Origin: Larix kaempferi | Taxonomy: Eukaryota > Streptophyta > Pinopsida > Pinales > Pinaceae | DNA: 64,000 bases | NCBI GenBank assembly: GCA_027924585.1 | Contig: BSBM01000643.1 | Location: 15,362,501-15,426,500 of the forward strand | Direction: 5' to 3' | Shown: one piece after another, positions 1-10,572 of the stretch | Position numbering within the stretch: position 1 is the first letter of the stretch | How the letters are laid out: every line of letters starts with the position of its first letter | Translations under genes and position numbers: made by a program | Notes under the pieces: generated by a model | Told to the model about the DNA's origin: nothing | Databases searched by the model: none | The model's input: only the letters and a program-made list of their open reading frames with translations

Positions 1-354
1 TGCATATCGAACCAGCGCACTAACGCAAACATATTCATTATGTTTTCTTAAAAAAATAACATACCAACCTTAGGAGAACCCCAGTTTTTGGGATTTATAC
101 TTAATTTTCATAAATAATATTTATATATTCTAGAAGGTAATCCGATTGTCTACGTTTCATCTTCTTTCGCCATATTCCAAAAAGTTGTGTAGGTAGCTCT
201 AATATTGCTTTTTGACGTTCAGATTTCTGTTTTTCCAGGAGTCCATTGCGACTAACGCGTCATGAGTGGCCAGCATTAGCTTGCACCAGCCTTGTATGAG
301 ATCTCATAGTAGAGTGATTTAACTGCTAACGTCTATAGAGGTGTACATACCCTA
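1..354. other. Gene-free stretch, possibly the body of a SINE
   Basis: No reading frame or recognisable gene was seen. The stretch lies downstream, on the minus strand, of a tRNA-like pol III promoter head at 363-425, so part of it could be the body of a tRNA-derived SINE. No A-rich or T-rich tail or target duplication was found to prove it. Confidence 0.35.
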
Positions 355-425
355 CCCCCTCCGGATTTGAACCTGTGACATCCTAGGAGGAAACACATGC
401 TCTTAACTATTAGGCCCACTCAAGT
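355..425 (-). repeat. tRNA-derived SINE head (pol III A and B boxes)
   Basis: Read on the minus strand, positions 373-363 give GGTTCAAATCC, which fits the pol III B-box consensus GGTTCRANNCC. About 35 bases upstream, around 418-407, is TGGGCCTAATAG followed by TTAAGAGC, close to a tRNA A box with one extra base. The block resembles the internal promoter of a tRNA but cannot fold as a whole tRNA, because no matching acceptor stem is visible. A tRNA-derived SINE is the best reading; a decayed tRNA pseudogene is the alternative. Confidence 0.5.
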
Positions 426-565
426 TGTACCTAAAGGCATGGACTCCTTTTGTTCTATGTCACTCCTCCCCGCAAAGGAGATGTATAAAAATTCGATGAT
501 TTGGATCAAATGGTCATTTTTAACCAGAATCCGACGTTTTTTATTTTGCAAAATTGGAATTTAAG

Positions 566-755
566 TGTATTTCATCGGGATTTTGATGGTAGAAATGGAT
601 TCAGCACCCTGAAAAACCATGGGGATTTGGGAACCCAAAATTCTAAAATTTGACAGCTTTAACATGGATTTTGAAAAATTACGGCCCAATTTTTCAAAAT
701 TGTGCCCAAAAAATTTATCTATTTCGACCTAAATTGTAGAATTTTTAGACCACAC
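566..755. repeat. Dispersed repeat, copy 1 (relative at 17885-18010)
   Basis: This block shares recognisable segments with 17885-18010: a TTTTGATGGTAGAAA start, an ACACC(C)..AAAACC(A/C)TGG segment, and an ending with ATAGAAC/GTAGAAT then TTTTAGAC. Copy 1 is longer, with extra sequence in the middle. No coding potential was seen and the family is unknown. Confidence 0.45.
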
Positions 756-793
756 ACCTCCCCATTAGTTAAAGTTATCTCCTAGTGAAATAC

Positions 794-887
794 ATGGCAA
801 ATCCAAAAAGCAAGATTGCGGTGCACATGGCAACTCCAAAAAGCAAGATTGCGGTACACATGGCAACTCCAAAAAGCAAGATTGCAG
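794..887. repeat. 33-bp tandem repeat, three copies
   Basis: Units start at 794, 827 and 860. Each begins ATGGCAA and contains AAAAAGCAAGATTGC; the third is cut short. The 33-bp length is a multiple of three, so it keeps frames open on both strands and makes chance ORFs here. Nothing supports a real protein. Confidence 0.9.
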
Positions 888-999
888 GGACCTGTAGAGA
901 GAGAAGGCCCGTTGAAGTGCATACTCGGAGTAGAATTGGTGAGGTTGATTTTTACTACCCGAGAAACAATGTGAGCCACAGTACATAGAAAAGAAGGTT

Positions 1000-1880
1000 G
1001 TTTCAGTGGCATATTCATAGAAAAGAGGGTTGTTGCGGTCGCGCTTTTTTTGGTATTCTTCATACCTTTTACTAATATGGTTTATCCTAAACATGAAATT
1101 TTATGATTTGATTGGATTTCTTTAAAATACATGAAGGATATCTTCCGCACTCACATGGAAATGAGGATCGACACGGCTGCGTACATGGAGAAGAACATTT
1201 TTTTTTGAAGATCCATCAAGTTAAAGAGAGGGCAATGTGCTTCCCTCTCTATTTCCCATAAAAATTTTAGAATTAAAAAAACACACACACACAACACAAT
1301 GTTGGAGAGGAGGTCTTCAAAGTCATTGATTGTGTTAGTCATGCATTTGTTTGTAGATGGATTTAAAAGAAAATTATGTTGGTGGGATTTTCCATGGAAT
1401 ATGATAGTGGACAAATATGAAGGATTCTCATGCCTTATGGGGAGTTTCAATGGTGGTCATGGTTATTGTATAATTGAGTCAGTGTTATGTTCAATAGAAT
1501 CTTTCCCGGTAAGGTAAGGGGCTTCCATTAAATCTCTTCCATACGCAGCCTTGATTAATACAATTCATTTAAAGTAAAGTATTAAGATTTTCATTTTTTT
1601 TTAAAGAAATTAAGTTGGAAATGTAGATATTTTTATGAAAATTGCACAATTTTATGAAGATGTTGAATCCATTTTAAAATTCTGTAATCACACTACACAT
1701 AATCAAAGACAATTGTGAATTGTCTATCAAACACAAGTTAAGTCATTGTGATAGCTTAGGAATGCTCCTCTCCAAGCTTTATGAGCACAAATATAAAACT
1801 CTAAAGAAAACCAAGGTAAAGATGAAAGTAACATTGATTTTCTTTATAAAATTGTTTGGGATAGATGTGAAATAATAATG
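1000..1880. other. Gene-free AT-rich stretch
   Basis: There is only a short CA run near 1280-1296 and A/T-rich sequence. Short frames on either strand show no recognisable domain, and no splice-site pattern was noticed. Confidence 0.5.
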
Positions 1881-1889
1881 TATGGCCTA

Positions 1890-2230
1890 AGATAAGGGTG
1901 ATTCGATGAAGGTGGTTCACGTTTTTGGAAAGCAAAGTGCCACAAATTTGTGAAGCAGACCCTCGATCAAGGTCTTTTAAAGCCCTCGATTGAGGTATTA
2001 AAAATTCGATCTAGGGTTTTAAAATACCTCTATTGAGGGATTTAAAAGACCTCGATCGAAGGTTAGAAAAATACCTTGATCGAGATACTGAAACCTCGAT
2101 CGAGGGCTTGGTTAAGCCCTCGATCGAGCTGTTGAAACAAAATCAAAAAAATATAAAAAAGGCCCATGACCGGCCCAGGCTTGTTTCAATGAAAGAGACC
2201 ACAACAGATGCTCGACCGAGGACGTAGCTC
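1890..2230. repeat. Cluster of CTCGATCGAG-like palindromes, copy 1
   Basis: The block holds about ten variants of the self-complementary motif CCTCGATCGAGG (CTCGATTGAGG, CTCGATCAAGG, CTCGACCGAGG), spaced roughly 20 to 35 bases apart and joined by AT-rich linkers. A related cluster sits at 20400-20890, with a similar preceding segment (ATGAAG.TGG.TAAC/TCAC, TTTTTGG.AAGCA) and a similar ACCACCACCA-type tail. It is therefore a dispersed repeat family. Its function is unknown. Confidence 0.75.
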
Positions 2231-2365
2231 AACCGAGGATCTCATACCACACCAGCACACCACCACCACCACGCCATGTCGTCCACTCCACTAGGTAAGT
2301 GAACCATAAACCCCACCTATTTATTTTTTAAATAAAATTTAATTTCTTGTTTTTTGTATATCAAT

Positions 2366-2471
2366 CGGTAGCATAAATGATGCCGGTTTTATTTCTAAAT
2401 GTGTTTTGGCAAGAAGAAATTTTGTTGGATTACACATGTGGAAATAAAACCGGCAACATAAATGTTGTCGG
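2366..2471. repeat. Small foldback element 1 (MITE-like)
   Basis: The left arm 2366-2397 and right arm 2441-2471 are imperfect inverted copies of about 31 bases, sharing the core GCCGGTTTTATTTC and its complement. The loop is about 43 bases. It carries no coding capacity. No target duplication was identified. A related foldback lies at 2734-2884. Confidence 0.7.
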
Positions 2472-2733
2472 GCTTTTTTTTCAATAAATTTAACCAAATT
2501 GTGTAAAAAAAACCATTGACACCTAAATTTTTTATACCTATGAATCTATCAATTGCTAAAAACCATAGAAACCTAAATTTTTTAGACCTTTGAACCTATA
2601 AATTACCAAAAACCATGTGAAAATTGATTGAAAACATGTGTAGCAAAACTAGTTACATTAGGTTAAATATGTTTTAAATTTTAAATTTAAGTTGTATTTA
2701 TTTTTTCAAGTTATGAATATCTATGTTTATATC

Positions 2734-2884
2734 AACCGGTAACGTTTATGCTGCCAGTTTTATTTTAAAATGAGTTTTGGCAAGGAGAAATGTTGCCAGT
2801 TTTTTTTCAATCCTATGAGAATGCCAGGGGGATTGAAAAAAATATACTTATTTCAAAATAAAACCGGCAACATAAACGTAGTCA
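2734..2884. repeat. Small foldback element 2 (MITE-like) with nested hairpin
   Basis: The outer arms 2736-2767 and 2853-2884 are inverted copies of about 32 bases and match the arms of the foldback at 2366-2471. Inside is a second hairpin, TTTTTCAATCC (about 2803-2813) against GGATTGAAAAA (about 2830-2840). The pair of elements suggests a short mobile or duplicated family. Confidence 0.7.
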
Positions 2885-2959
2885 TTTTTTTTCCAATAAA
2901 TTCCAATAAGGTCATATAACCATGTAACAAAAACCATTAACGTTAAGAAAAAAACATTT

Positions 2960-3560
2960 GAAAACCTTTGAAATTGAAATTTTAATTACAGATTTCAATT
3001 GCAATTTCAATTTGAATTGTAATTTCCAATTTGCAATTTCAATTTCAATTTGATGAAATTGCAAATTGCAATTGAAATTTGTATTTGAAATTGCAAATTA
3101 CAATTGAAATTTGTATTTGAAATTGCAATTGGATTTGTAATTGAAATTGCAATTTAAATTTGAAATTGAAATTGCAATTGCAATTGGAATTGGAAATTTA
3201 AATTAAAATTGCAATTGCAATTTCAATTTGAAATTTGAAATTTGAAATTGATATTGAAATTGAATTTGAATTTGAAAATTGACATTTGAAATTGAAATTG
3301 GTATTGGAAATTGGAAATGGAAATGGAAATGGAAATGGAAATGGAATTGGAATTGGAATTGGAATTGGAAATTGGAATTGGAAATTGAAATTTGACTTGT
3401 GACTTATCGGTGTTCATCAACCACAATTGCAATTTGAAATTTAAAAATTGAAAATGAAATTGATATTGAAATGGAATTTTAAATTTGAAATGAAATTGAA
3501 ATGGAAATGGAAATGAAAATTGGGAATTGGAAATCGAATTAGAATTGGGTTGGAATCTCA
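2960..3560. repeat. AATT-rich low-complexity tract
   Basis: About 600 bases built from TTGAAATTGCAATT-like words. A purer core at about 3308-3395 consists of GGAAAT repeats followed by GGAATT repeats. A short ordinary segment near 3396-3430 interrupts it. The minus strand stays open over long stretches purely because of the composition; the resulting Phe/Gln/Ser-rich peptide is not a credible protein. Confidence 0.85.
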
Positions 3561-3569
3561 AACACTATC

Positions 3570-5396
3570 TATTCTATTTCCAGAATGGCATTTACTAAAT
3601 TTTTTCCATTCATCCACCATTGTCTTCTTGTTTTCATGTGTGTTTACATGCTTGGAGAATATATGCTTGATTTCTTTCCCATGCAGGTTGTTAGCTTAAT
3701 TGGAAAATTGGACAACTGTATCTCCGATCTATGTAAATTATTGCAAGTTTTAGTGAGAAACCTTAGCCTCTCAATACCTGCAATGTGCTACACCACCCCA
3801 TAGCTCCCTCATAATGACCAGGATAAAACCTTCATCCATTAAAACTCTTTCATTCAAAGCTGCACCATGTTGGGTAGCGAGATGCTTTCATCTCAAATGC
3901 CTCACCCCTATCCTCCACCCCTATTTTAGTCAATATTTCTATCCCACTTTTGACCCAATCATCCCTTGAAAGACATTAGTTTTCTCTAGTCCTTTCCTTT
4001 TGGTATTTTAGGTTCGATATAAATTTTACTTACTTGCATCTCTTTCTCATTAAGCGAAATAACCAACAAGTGCAAGTACAGTAAGGGATACACCCTGAGA
4101 GTTGGCATGTGTCAACCCTAAGAAAGAGGCACGTACATCAAGATAACATTGGGCACATCATCTACAGGTTGCACTAGATCTCCATTGAGGAAGCAGTGTA
4201 GGCTTAAGTGTAAACCAAACCATAATTTTATCTTTAGTGATATACGTCAAAATATAAAATAGACTATAACTTTCATGAAATTACTAAATGGTAATGGGGT
4301 CATCTTGATTTTAGGTGGATAGCATCCAAACATATACATGTCATGAGCATCCCTAGATGGCACAATGACATAGCAGAAATTACTTGTATTTTGTTTATAA
4401 AGAGTTTCCTACAAGTTTTATGGATATTGATGATCATCTTTTGGTACATCTGATTTAAGGCATTCGATTAGACGATGTGGTGAGTTGTATCTATGGATGT
4501 TCTTCCTATAGAGGTACATGAAAACACTTAAGGAATCTATAATCCAATGACCACATTTTGAAGGGTGCATGGCCAAAGTGTACATTGTTAACAAATCTTT
4601 CATTTTTTATGTCCAATTTTCTAAAACAAATACATGTAGATTCTCCACTCGAGATGGTAATCATTATGAACAACAATTGGAATAGAAACTTGAAATAAAT
4701 GAAGAAACATAGGCTCTAAGTGGTAATATATGTATTTGAAATATATATCATCATAATTTTATGTTATTTAATGAATAATTTTTTCCCTCTAGAAAATGAA
4801 TAAATTAAGTGCTTAGTGACATTGCAAATGTGGATAAATGGGATAAAATGACTAAATTCATTTTGTCCAATATGGAGGCTACTAGTAAATGGGTGTTGAT
4901 GTTCCATGAGGTGCATAAAAATAGAAATAAGGCATACAATTGTTAGAAGGTCAAACCCTCGTATTCCAATTCTTGAAGAATTATGTATCAATAGCGGATA
5001 GAGTGTAAAAACATATGGGTGAAGAACCAAATTATAAATTGGGGCTAACCAACAAGGAAAGTGAACTAGATGCATTGAACGTAGGAATTGTTTGTGAACG
5101 GATGGGTATGTGATGGATCATGAGATTATCTTCATAAATTCAAAGTAAACATATTTATGTATTGTTACAAGTTTAAGAATAATTATTAATGATTTTAACA
5201 TGAGAATTTATATATGCATGAAGATACGAGGATATCATGCGATGTGTGCATATGGTCACCATTTTAGAGTGAAGAGTGCATATCATGGAAAACAAACATG
5301 TGATTATGAACTATATGTTGTATTTGATCAAACATGCCCCATGAGTTCAAGAGATACAAACCCAATAGAAACACAACTTGATTATGTTCTCACCAA
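3570..5396. other. Gene-free stretch upstream of the long-LTR element
   Basis: About 1.8 kb of moderately AT-rich DNA with no recognisable domain, RNA gene or repeat structure. Its last five bases (with 5401) form the left target duplication of the gypsy element that starts at 5402. It may be older, unrecognisable transposon sequence. Confidence 0.45.
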
Positions 5397-6339
5397 TTAG
5401 GTGTGACACTCAAAAATTCCATCAAAAAAAAAATTGCTACGGGGATTAGAATCGATTTAAGACCTAACAAGTCTGCACATAGCTTTCAATAATTATAATG
5501 ACCCTATAATTCAGTTGTAAACCTATGACTTAGCCTATCTTATCTAAATGAGTTCAATGTAATATGATACTCATTATTTTGAATAAGATAACTCCATTAA
5601 TTATTTGTGTACTACTATGCTAGCGTATAGGTTGTAAACCTTAAAATAAATTACTTGTTTCATATTTTGATGTGTTATGCTGGCCTTGTTCCATGTTACA
5701 GTTTGTATACTTGTCTTGTATTACTAAGGTGATGCCTTCGTCATGCTTTCGTTTTACGATCTCTGCTTAATGCCACTTTTATTGATATTAGGGTTTTACA
5801 GGACCTAAGGTCTTACTTAGCTTCTTATAAGCTAAAGCATGTTAAACTTCTTGTTTGCAGGTGTGACATAAGGGAACAACTAGTCCCTTGAATTCTAAAG
5901 AGATCTAGGTGACACACAAAAGCACCAAGGTAAGAAGTATTCTAAGGTAAGTCTTGGTATAAGAAAAATAATGGCTCCTCTAACTATATAAGGAAGGGTA
6001 AAAATCTAACTCTTAGTGGAGGCAGATCGAAAGTTAATACACCCATGTGAAAGCTTGTGGGTGCTATCCAGGTTGGATATGGAGTATACCCTAACGCAAA
6101 AGTCAAAGTGGTTGTCGTATGTATTTTTCAAACTAGTGAGGATGGCTGAGGGTTCTCGGCCCTTCCAACATTGGGGAAAAGGGATGCGCCTGGTCTAACA
6201 CAGGCTCCTTTGCATCCATGTTTGTAGCTAGAGGTAATTTCTATAAATTTAATAGCATTTTGGAGTTTTGCAGAGATTATTTCTTTTACAATTATTTTAT
6301 TTCATAAATTAATCTCTGTCTTCTTTGTTTTCCTGCCAG

Positions 6340-6423
6340 GAGGTTCTCTGGATGTTGTACAATGGGCTTGACTTGAGGTTGGATAAAGGTTGGGTCATGA
6401 GAGCTCCGATGCCTTCGGTCCTG
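6340..6423 (+). other. Exon-like 84-bp module in the 3' LTR, antisense to the element
   Basis: An open 28-codon segment (starts EVLWMLYNGLDLRLDKGW) is framed by a splice-acceptor-like CCTGCCAG and a donor-like CTG|GTAAGA. The same module, also open and with the same borders, lies at 15271-15354 in the other LTR. A further exon-like segment lies upstream (about 6050-6233) but carries a TGA stop here. Conserved splice borders suggest a captured gene fragment on the strand opposite to the retrotransposon genes. The source gene is not recognised. Confidence 0.4.
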
Positions 6424-7261
6424 GTAAGACCTGGGCACCCTGGAACTCTACGATCCCTTGCGATTTCTATGGTGTGAAGTTTTGAAAATATGGAAAAGAG
6501 TTTTTGGTTGGCTTCGTTGGGAATTGCAAGGGTTTATACAATCCCCCTCTATTAGATGGTAAACACTTTCGTGTTCTATTTTCTTATAGCGTTGATGGCT
6601 GAGATATTAATTCTTTTTGTAAGCCTTCGGGAAAGAATATTTGGAAATATACAAATTTAAATGTTTAGTTGGAAATCCTCTTTTGTTTCCATACCATGGA
6701 GTCTGTTTGAAAGGTTACATTACGGCCTCTTTGCTTGTTGAAACCCTTACTATATAAATTTTAAATGATTAGCAGTGTTACTTCTGAGTTTGGTATATAT
6801 TGTTTATTATTCTAAAAATATTTCATGTATAGCTTGGTTGAAACTATTGCGTCTGTGCTTTTAGCTTGTTGTTGCCATTCTAGCCTTTGATAGGGGTTAA
6901 GGCGTTCTTTTAATGATGACAAGTTGAACCTAGGGTTCCAGCATTGTCAAATGCTGCCAATGTTTTATTATGTAGCTAAAGGTGCCTCAGCTGTATGTAT
7001 TTGATACTGAGCTTGGGTTATTTAAATTTTTGAATGTATTACTTGGAAATTTTAACCCTATGGGTCATGAACCCTAGACTTGTGATAAGTCTATCCTTAG
7101 TTAGGGAGAATATCCATTAAATGTTTTACAATAATTATGAAAGCGTTATTTTTTGTAGGGTAATCGCTATCGAGCTCTGATAAATGCGTTTGTTTTGTTC
7201 TTCATTTATAGGCAAACCCTATTTGTAAATTATATATATATATATATATAGTTTGTTAAAC

Positions 7262-7480
7262 GTTCCCACAACATGCCTGTAGTTGGTATGTCTGCATCCT
7301 ATAGTTTATATGCTCGCAGCCTGCAGATTATATGCCTGCAGTCGGTATGCCCACAGTTGGTATGCTTGCAAGCTATAGTTTATATGCCCGCAGTCGGTAT
7401 GCTCATAGTTGGTATTCCCGCAGCCTGCAGTTTATTTGCCCGCATTCGGTATGCCCGCAATTGGTATGCTTTTAATTTAA
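7262..7480. repeat. LTR minisatellite, copy a (15- and 22-bp units)
   Basis: The array mixes 15-bp units of the type CCCGCAGTTGGTATG or CCCGCAGTCGGTATG with 22-bp units ending CTGCAGTTTATATG. It directly follows a TA dinucleotide run (about 7234-7250) and a GTTTGTTAAACGT segment. Related arrays are at 8003-8120 and 16185-16410. Confidence 0.85.
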
Positions 7481-8002
7481 TTTATCTTAATGATTTGGTT
7501 TATTCCAGTTGGACTGGAAAATGATGAGTAACAATCCCTTACAGGAATTCGATATAGGCCAGTGTTTTTAATTATGTTTAAATGATGCTTATGTCCATAT
7601 TAGGATTTATTTAAATAATTAGTATTACTATACTATATGGAAGGGGTTAAGGCGTTCTTTTAATGATGACAAGTTGAACCTAGTGTTCGAGCATTTTCAA
7701 ACGCTGCCAATGTTTTATTATGTAGCTAAAGGTTCCTCAGCTGTATGTATTTGATACTAAGCTTGGGTTATTTAAATTTTTAAATGTATTACTTGGAAAT
7801 TTTAACCCTATGGGTCATGAACCCTAGACTTGTGCTAAGTCTATCCTTATTTAGGGAGAATATCCATTTTTTTTTACAATAATTATGAGAGAGTTATTTT
7901 TTGTAGGGTAATCGCCATCGAGCTCTGATAAATGCATTTGTTTTGTTCTCCATTTCTAGGAAAACCCTATTTGTAATATATATATATATATAGTTTGTTA
8001 AA

Positions 8003-8120
8003 CATGCCCACAACATGCCCACAGTTGGTATGCCCACAACCTACAATTTATATGCCCGCAGTCGGTATGCCCGCAGTTGGTATGCCTGCAATTGGTATGC
8101 CCACAATTGGTATGCTTTTA
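8003..8120. repeat. LTR minisatellite, copy b (shorter)
   Basis: The same 15- and 22-bp unit types as at 7262-7480, with about half the length. It is likewise preceded by a TA run and GTTTGTTAAAC. It lies in the second copy of the duplicated LTR segment. Confidence 0.85.
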
Positions 8121-9460
8121 ATTTAATTTATCTTAGTGATTTGGTTTATTCCAATTGGATGGAAAATGATGAGTAACAATCCCTTACAGGAATTTGATAT
8201 AGGCCAGTGTTTTTAACTATGTTTAAATAATTTTTATGTCCATATTAGGATTTATTTAAATGATTAGTATTACTGTATTGTATGGAAGGTGTTATGTAAA
8301 TTCAATAGTGTCTTCTCAAATTCTAGGTTAATTGTATATTAATATGCTGATATTGTATGAGATTATACTTGTTAGTTAATATGTGATTAAGGGAGAGAGA
8401 TTCTGCATTTAGAATGTAGTCCTTGGAATTCAATGATAATTATTATTTATGTAAATATATATAAATATATACTGTAATAGCTATTTGAGTGTGTATGTTT
8501 ACAATGACTAACCTAACCCTGTATACTAACCATATGAGCTTATTCTAAAATAAAAATAAACTTCTTGTTATGTTTTAAACTATTATTAGCCTACTTAAAT
8601 TCATATACTCGATTACAATAATGCATCTGTCTAAACAATAATAGTCATTTCTTCTGTAATAAATCTATAAATTATAGGGAAGTAAACATTCATACTTTAA
8701 TTAGAAAGTATAGCAATAATCTTGGAAACATTCTTCATTCATGAAACTTTTCAAAAATATACAGAAAAACAAAGTAAAGATGATAAGCAGAACAATAAAG
8801 AACCTGTTAAGTTTTGAAGTGGACAATATCCAAAGGAGACCGTTCCTCCCAACCGTCTCCTGAAATAATCAAGATTACTTGCTTCAGGACCCCCGAGCTT
8901 GTTCATTGAACCACCAAGACAAAGACTTGGTGTAGAAGCTTATTATGTTCTCTCAACAAACAAACTTGCAGAAAAACTGCCAGCAATCTCACTTTAGCTT
9001 TCCCCTCATCGAATACCCTCTTGTGTGCTTAACTTTTTAGTGTGCAGCAAATCCACAAGATTCTAATGTGTGAGCCTCCTACTCATTCGATGGATATATT
9101 CTTTCCTAGGTATTTGGGTTAGTTTTGAATTTAATGAGCCACCTGCTCAGCTCCTCCTTTCTTGGGAACATGACCACAATTTAGGGAAGATGCCTCCTAC
9201 ATCAGCCAGAAAGTGAATGATGTTGCTGCCATTTGTCATTGTTTCCTTCTACACCAGATCATTCCTCCTAGTGGGCGAGTGAGCACTCTTCAACAGTCCT
9301 CTTTGGATAGGTGTCTCTTCTTTTATTTATTTAATAATAAAATATTCAATTACAGTCATCTTTGACCATCCCTGGTCAACAACATAAAACTTTACAATAA
9401 CTTTTAAAATAATTTTTTTCCACAACATAAAAATTTTTTTAGTTCTAGGTGGGTTACAAA

Positions 9461-9474
9461 CACCCCCTCTTAAG
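9461..9474 (-). other. Polypurine tract of the long-LTR gypsy element
   Basis: Read on the minus strand this is TTAAGAGGGGGTG, two bases before the 3' LTR starts TGTAACCC. A purine run immediately upstream of the 3' LTR is the usual plus-strand primer of LTR retrotransposons. Confidence 0.8.
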
Positions 9475-9497
9475 TTCAACATCGTCCTCAATGTTGC

Positions 9498-10031
9498 TTA
9501 AGTATCTTCTGAGTCTTCCTGAAACATAATTGGATATGCTTTCTGCATATGACTCTCCAATTGCCAGGTTGATTCATTTGGACTAAGGTGCTTCCATTGC
9601 ACCTTTACCTGTCCAATGAGGCGATTCCGAAGTAAAATTTCTCTCATGTCGAGGATACAATCCGGTTCCACCTTAAAATCTCCTTCTGGTTCTACCTGGA
9701 TAACATTCCAATCAATTACATGAGTAGCATCATGTACATATTTTTTCAATATAGAAATATGAAACACATTATGTACTTTGAGATTAGGTGGCAAAGCTAA
9801 CTGGTAAGCCATTGGTCCAACTCTTGACAATATCTCAAATGGTCCACAATACCTGGGTGCTAATTTAGCACAACTCCCCAACTTAAAGGAGATTTTTCTG
9901 GGTTTTACCTTGACAAAGACATGCTCACCCACTTGGAATTTTTTCTGAGTTCTTTTAAGGTCTGCATGACTCTTCTGTCTGTCTTGTGCAATTTTCAGAC
10001 TGTTGTGTACCTGTTTCACCGTTAGTTCCAT
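9498..10031 (-). pseudogene. Gypsy integrase C-terminal region with chromodomain-like tail
   Basis: A 177-residue open frame. It begins in the linker after the catalytic core (QDRQKSHADLKR), then has the GPFEIL..VGPMAYQLALPP block and the HNVFHISILKKYVHD motif typical of chromodomain-type gypsy integrases. It ends in a chromodomain-like segment (VKVQWKHLSPNESTWQLE). In active relatives this tail helps direct integration to chromatin. The frame is separated from the catalytic core upstream by one stop near 10032, so it is the tail of a broken polyprotein. The first methionine is not a true start. Confidence 0.85.
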
Positions 10032-10505
10032 TTATTTCAACAATTCTGGTCCTAACATTAATCTATCGACCAGATTACTCCATGGAATGGGAGTATTACA
10101 CTTCCGACCATACGGTATTTCAAATGGACTAATTTTAGTTGAAGCTTGATAATGATTGTTATAAGCAAACTCAACCAAGTGCAAATATTCTTCCCATTTG
10201 TTTGGTTGATCCCTAACATACATCTTAAGCATATCTTCTAAAACTTGATTTACTCTTTCAGTTTGTCCATCCGTTTGCAGATAATAAGTTGTACTGAAAT
10301 TTAATTTAGTGTCCAATCCTTTAAATAATGACTTCCAGAAATTACTAGTATACTTAGAATCTCTATCAGAAATTATTATCTTAGGAATTCCATGCAAACA
10401 AAAAACTTCTTTCATAAAGACATCAACAATATTAACAACCTTATAAGTAGAATTAATAGGTATAAAGTGAGCTTCCTTGCTAAGTTTATCTACTACTACC
10501 ATCAC
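10032..10505 (-). pseudogene. Gypsy integrase catalytic core
   Basis: A 157-residue open frame carrying the retroviral-type integrase core. The first Asp is in MVVVDKLSKEAHF, the second in SDRDSKY and the Glu in TERVNQ, so the DDE triad is present. The usual HPQTDGQ block reads YLQTDGQ, a change at a normally conserved position. The core is preceded by a short disrupted stretch (10506-10572) and followed by a stop before the C-terminal domain. It would insert cDNA into chromosomes in an active element. Confidence 0.88.
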
Positions 10506-10572
10506 AGAATCATTTTTCTTTTGATTTTTTAGGCAGTCCTGTTATAAAATCAATACTGATAATTTCCCATTT

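Larger units (their letters stand above)
6892..8288. repeat. Tandem duplication of about 750 bp inside the 3' LTR
   Basis: The segment starting AGGGGTTAAGGCGTTC at 6892 recurs at 7642. Both copies run through the GTATGCCCGCA minisatellite to a shared TATGGAAG end. The other LTR has this region once (about 15832-16580). The duplication explains most of the LTR length difference. The second copy is shorter because its minisatellite has fewer units. Confidence 0.88.
5402..9458 (-). repeat. 3' LTR of the long-LTR gypsy element
   Basis: It begins TGTGACACTC on the plus strand and ends GGGTTACA, matching 14329-17750 throughout with scattered substitutions and small indels. It is about 635 bp longer than the other LTR, mainly because a segment of about 750 bp is present twice (6892-7641 and 7642-8288). 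It also carries minisatellites and an exon-like module on the plus strand. Confidence 0.92.

Noticed and set aside
363-425. A functional tRNA gene
   Set aside because: Only the internal promoter boxes are recognisable; acceptor and anticodon stems do not pair.
765-1094. 109-codon minus-strand frame with a repeated SCFLELPC-type peptide
   Set aside because: The repeated peptide is the 33-bp tandem repeat read in frame; the remainder has no motif.
3223-3561. 112-codon minus-strand frame rich in Phe, Gln and Ser
   Set aside because: It is a direct translation of the AATT-rich low-complexity tract.
4418-5400. Frames of 61-103 codons on both strands before the first gypsy element
   Set aside because: No domain, no splice pattern and no second copy. 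Lengths are as expected by chance in AT-rich DNA.
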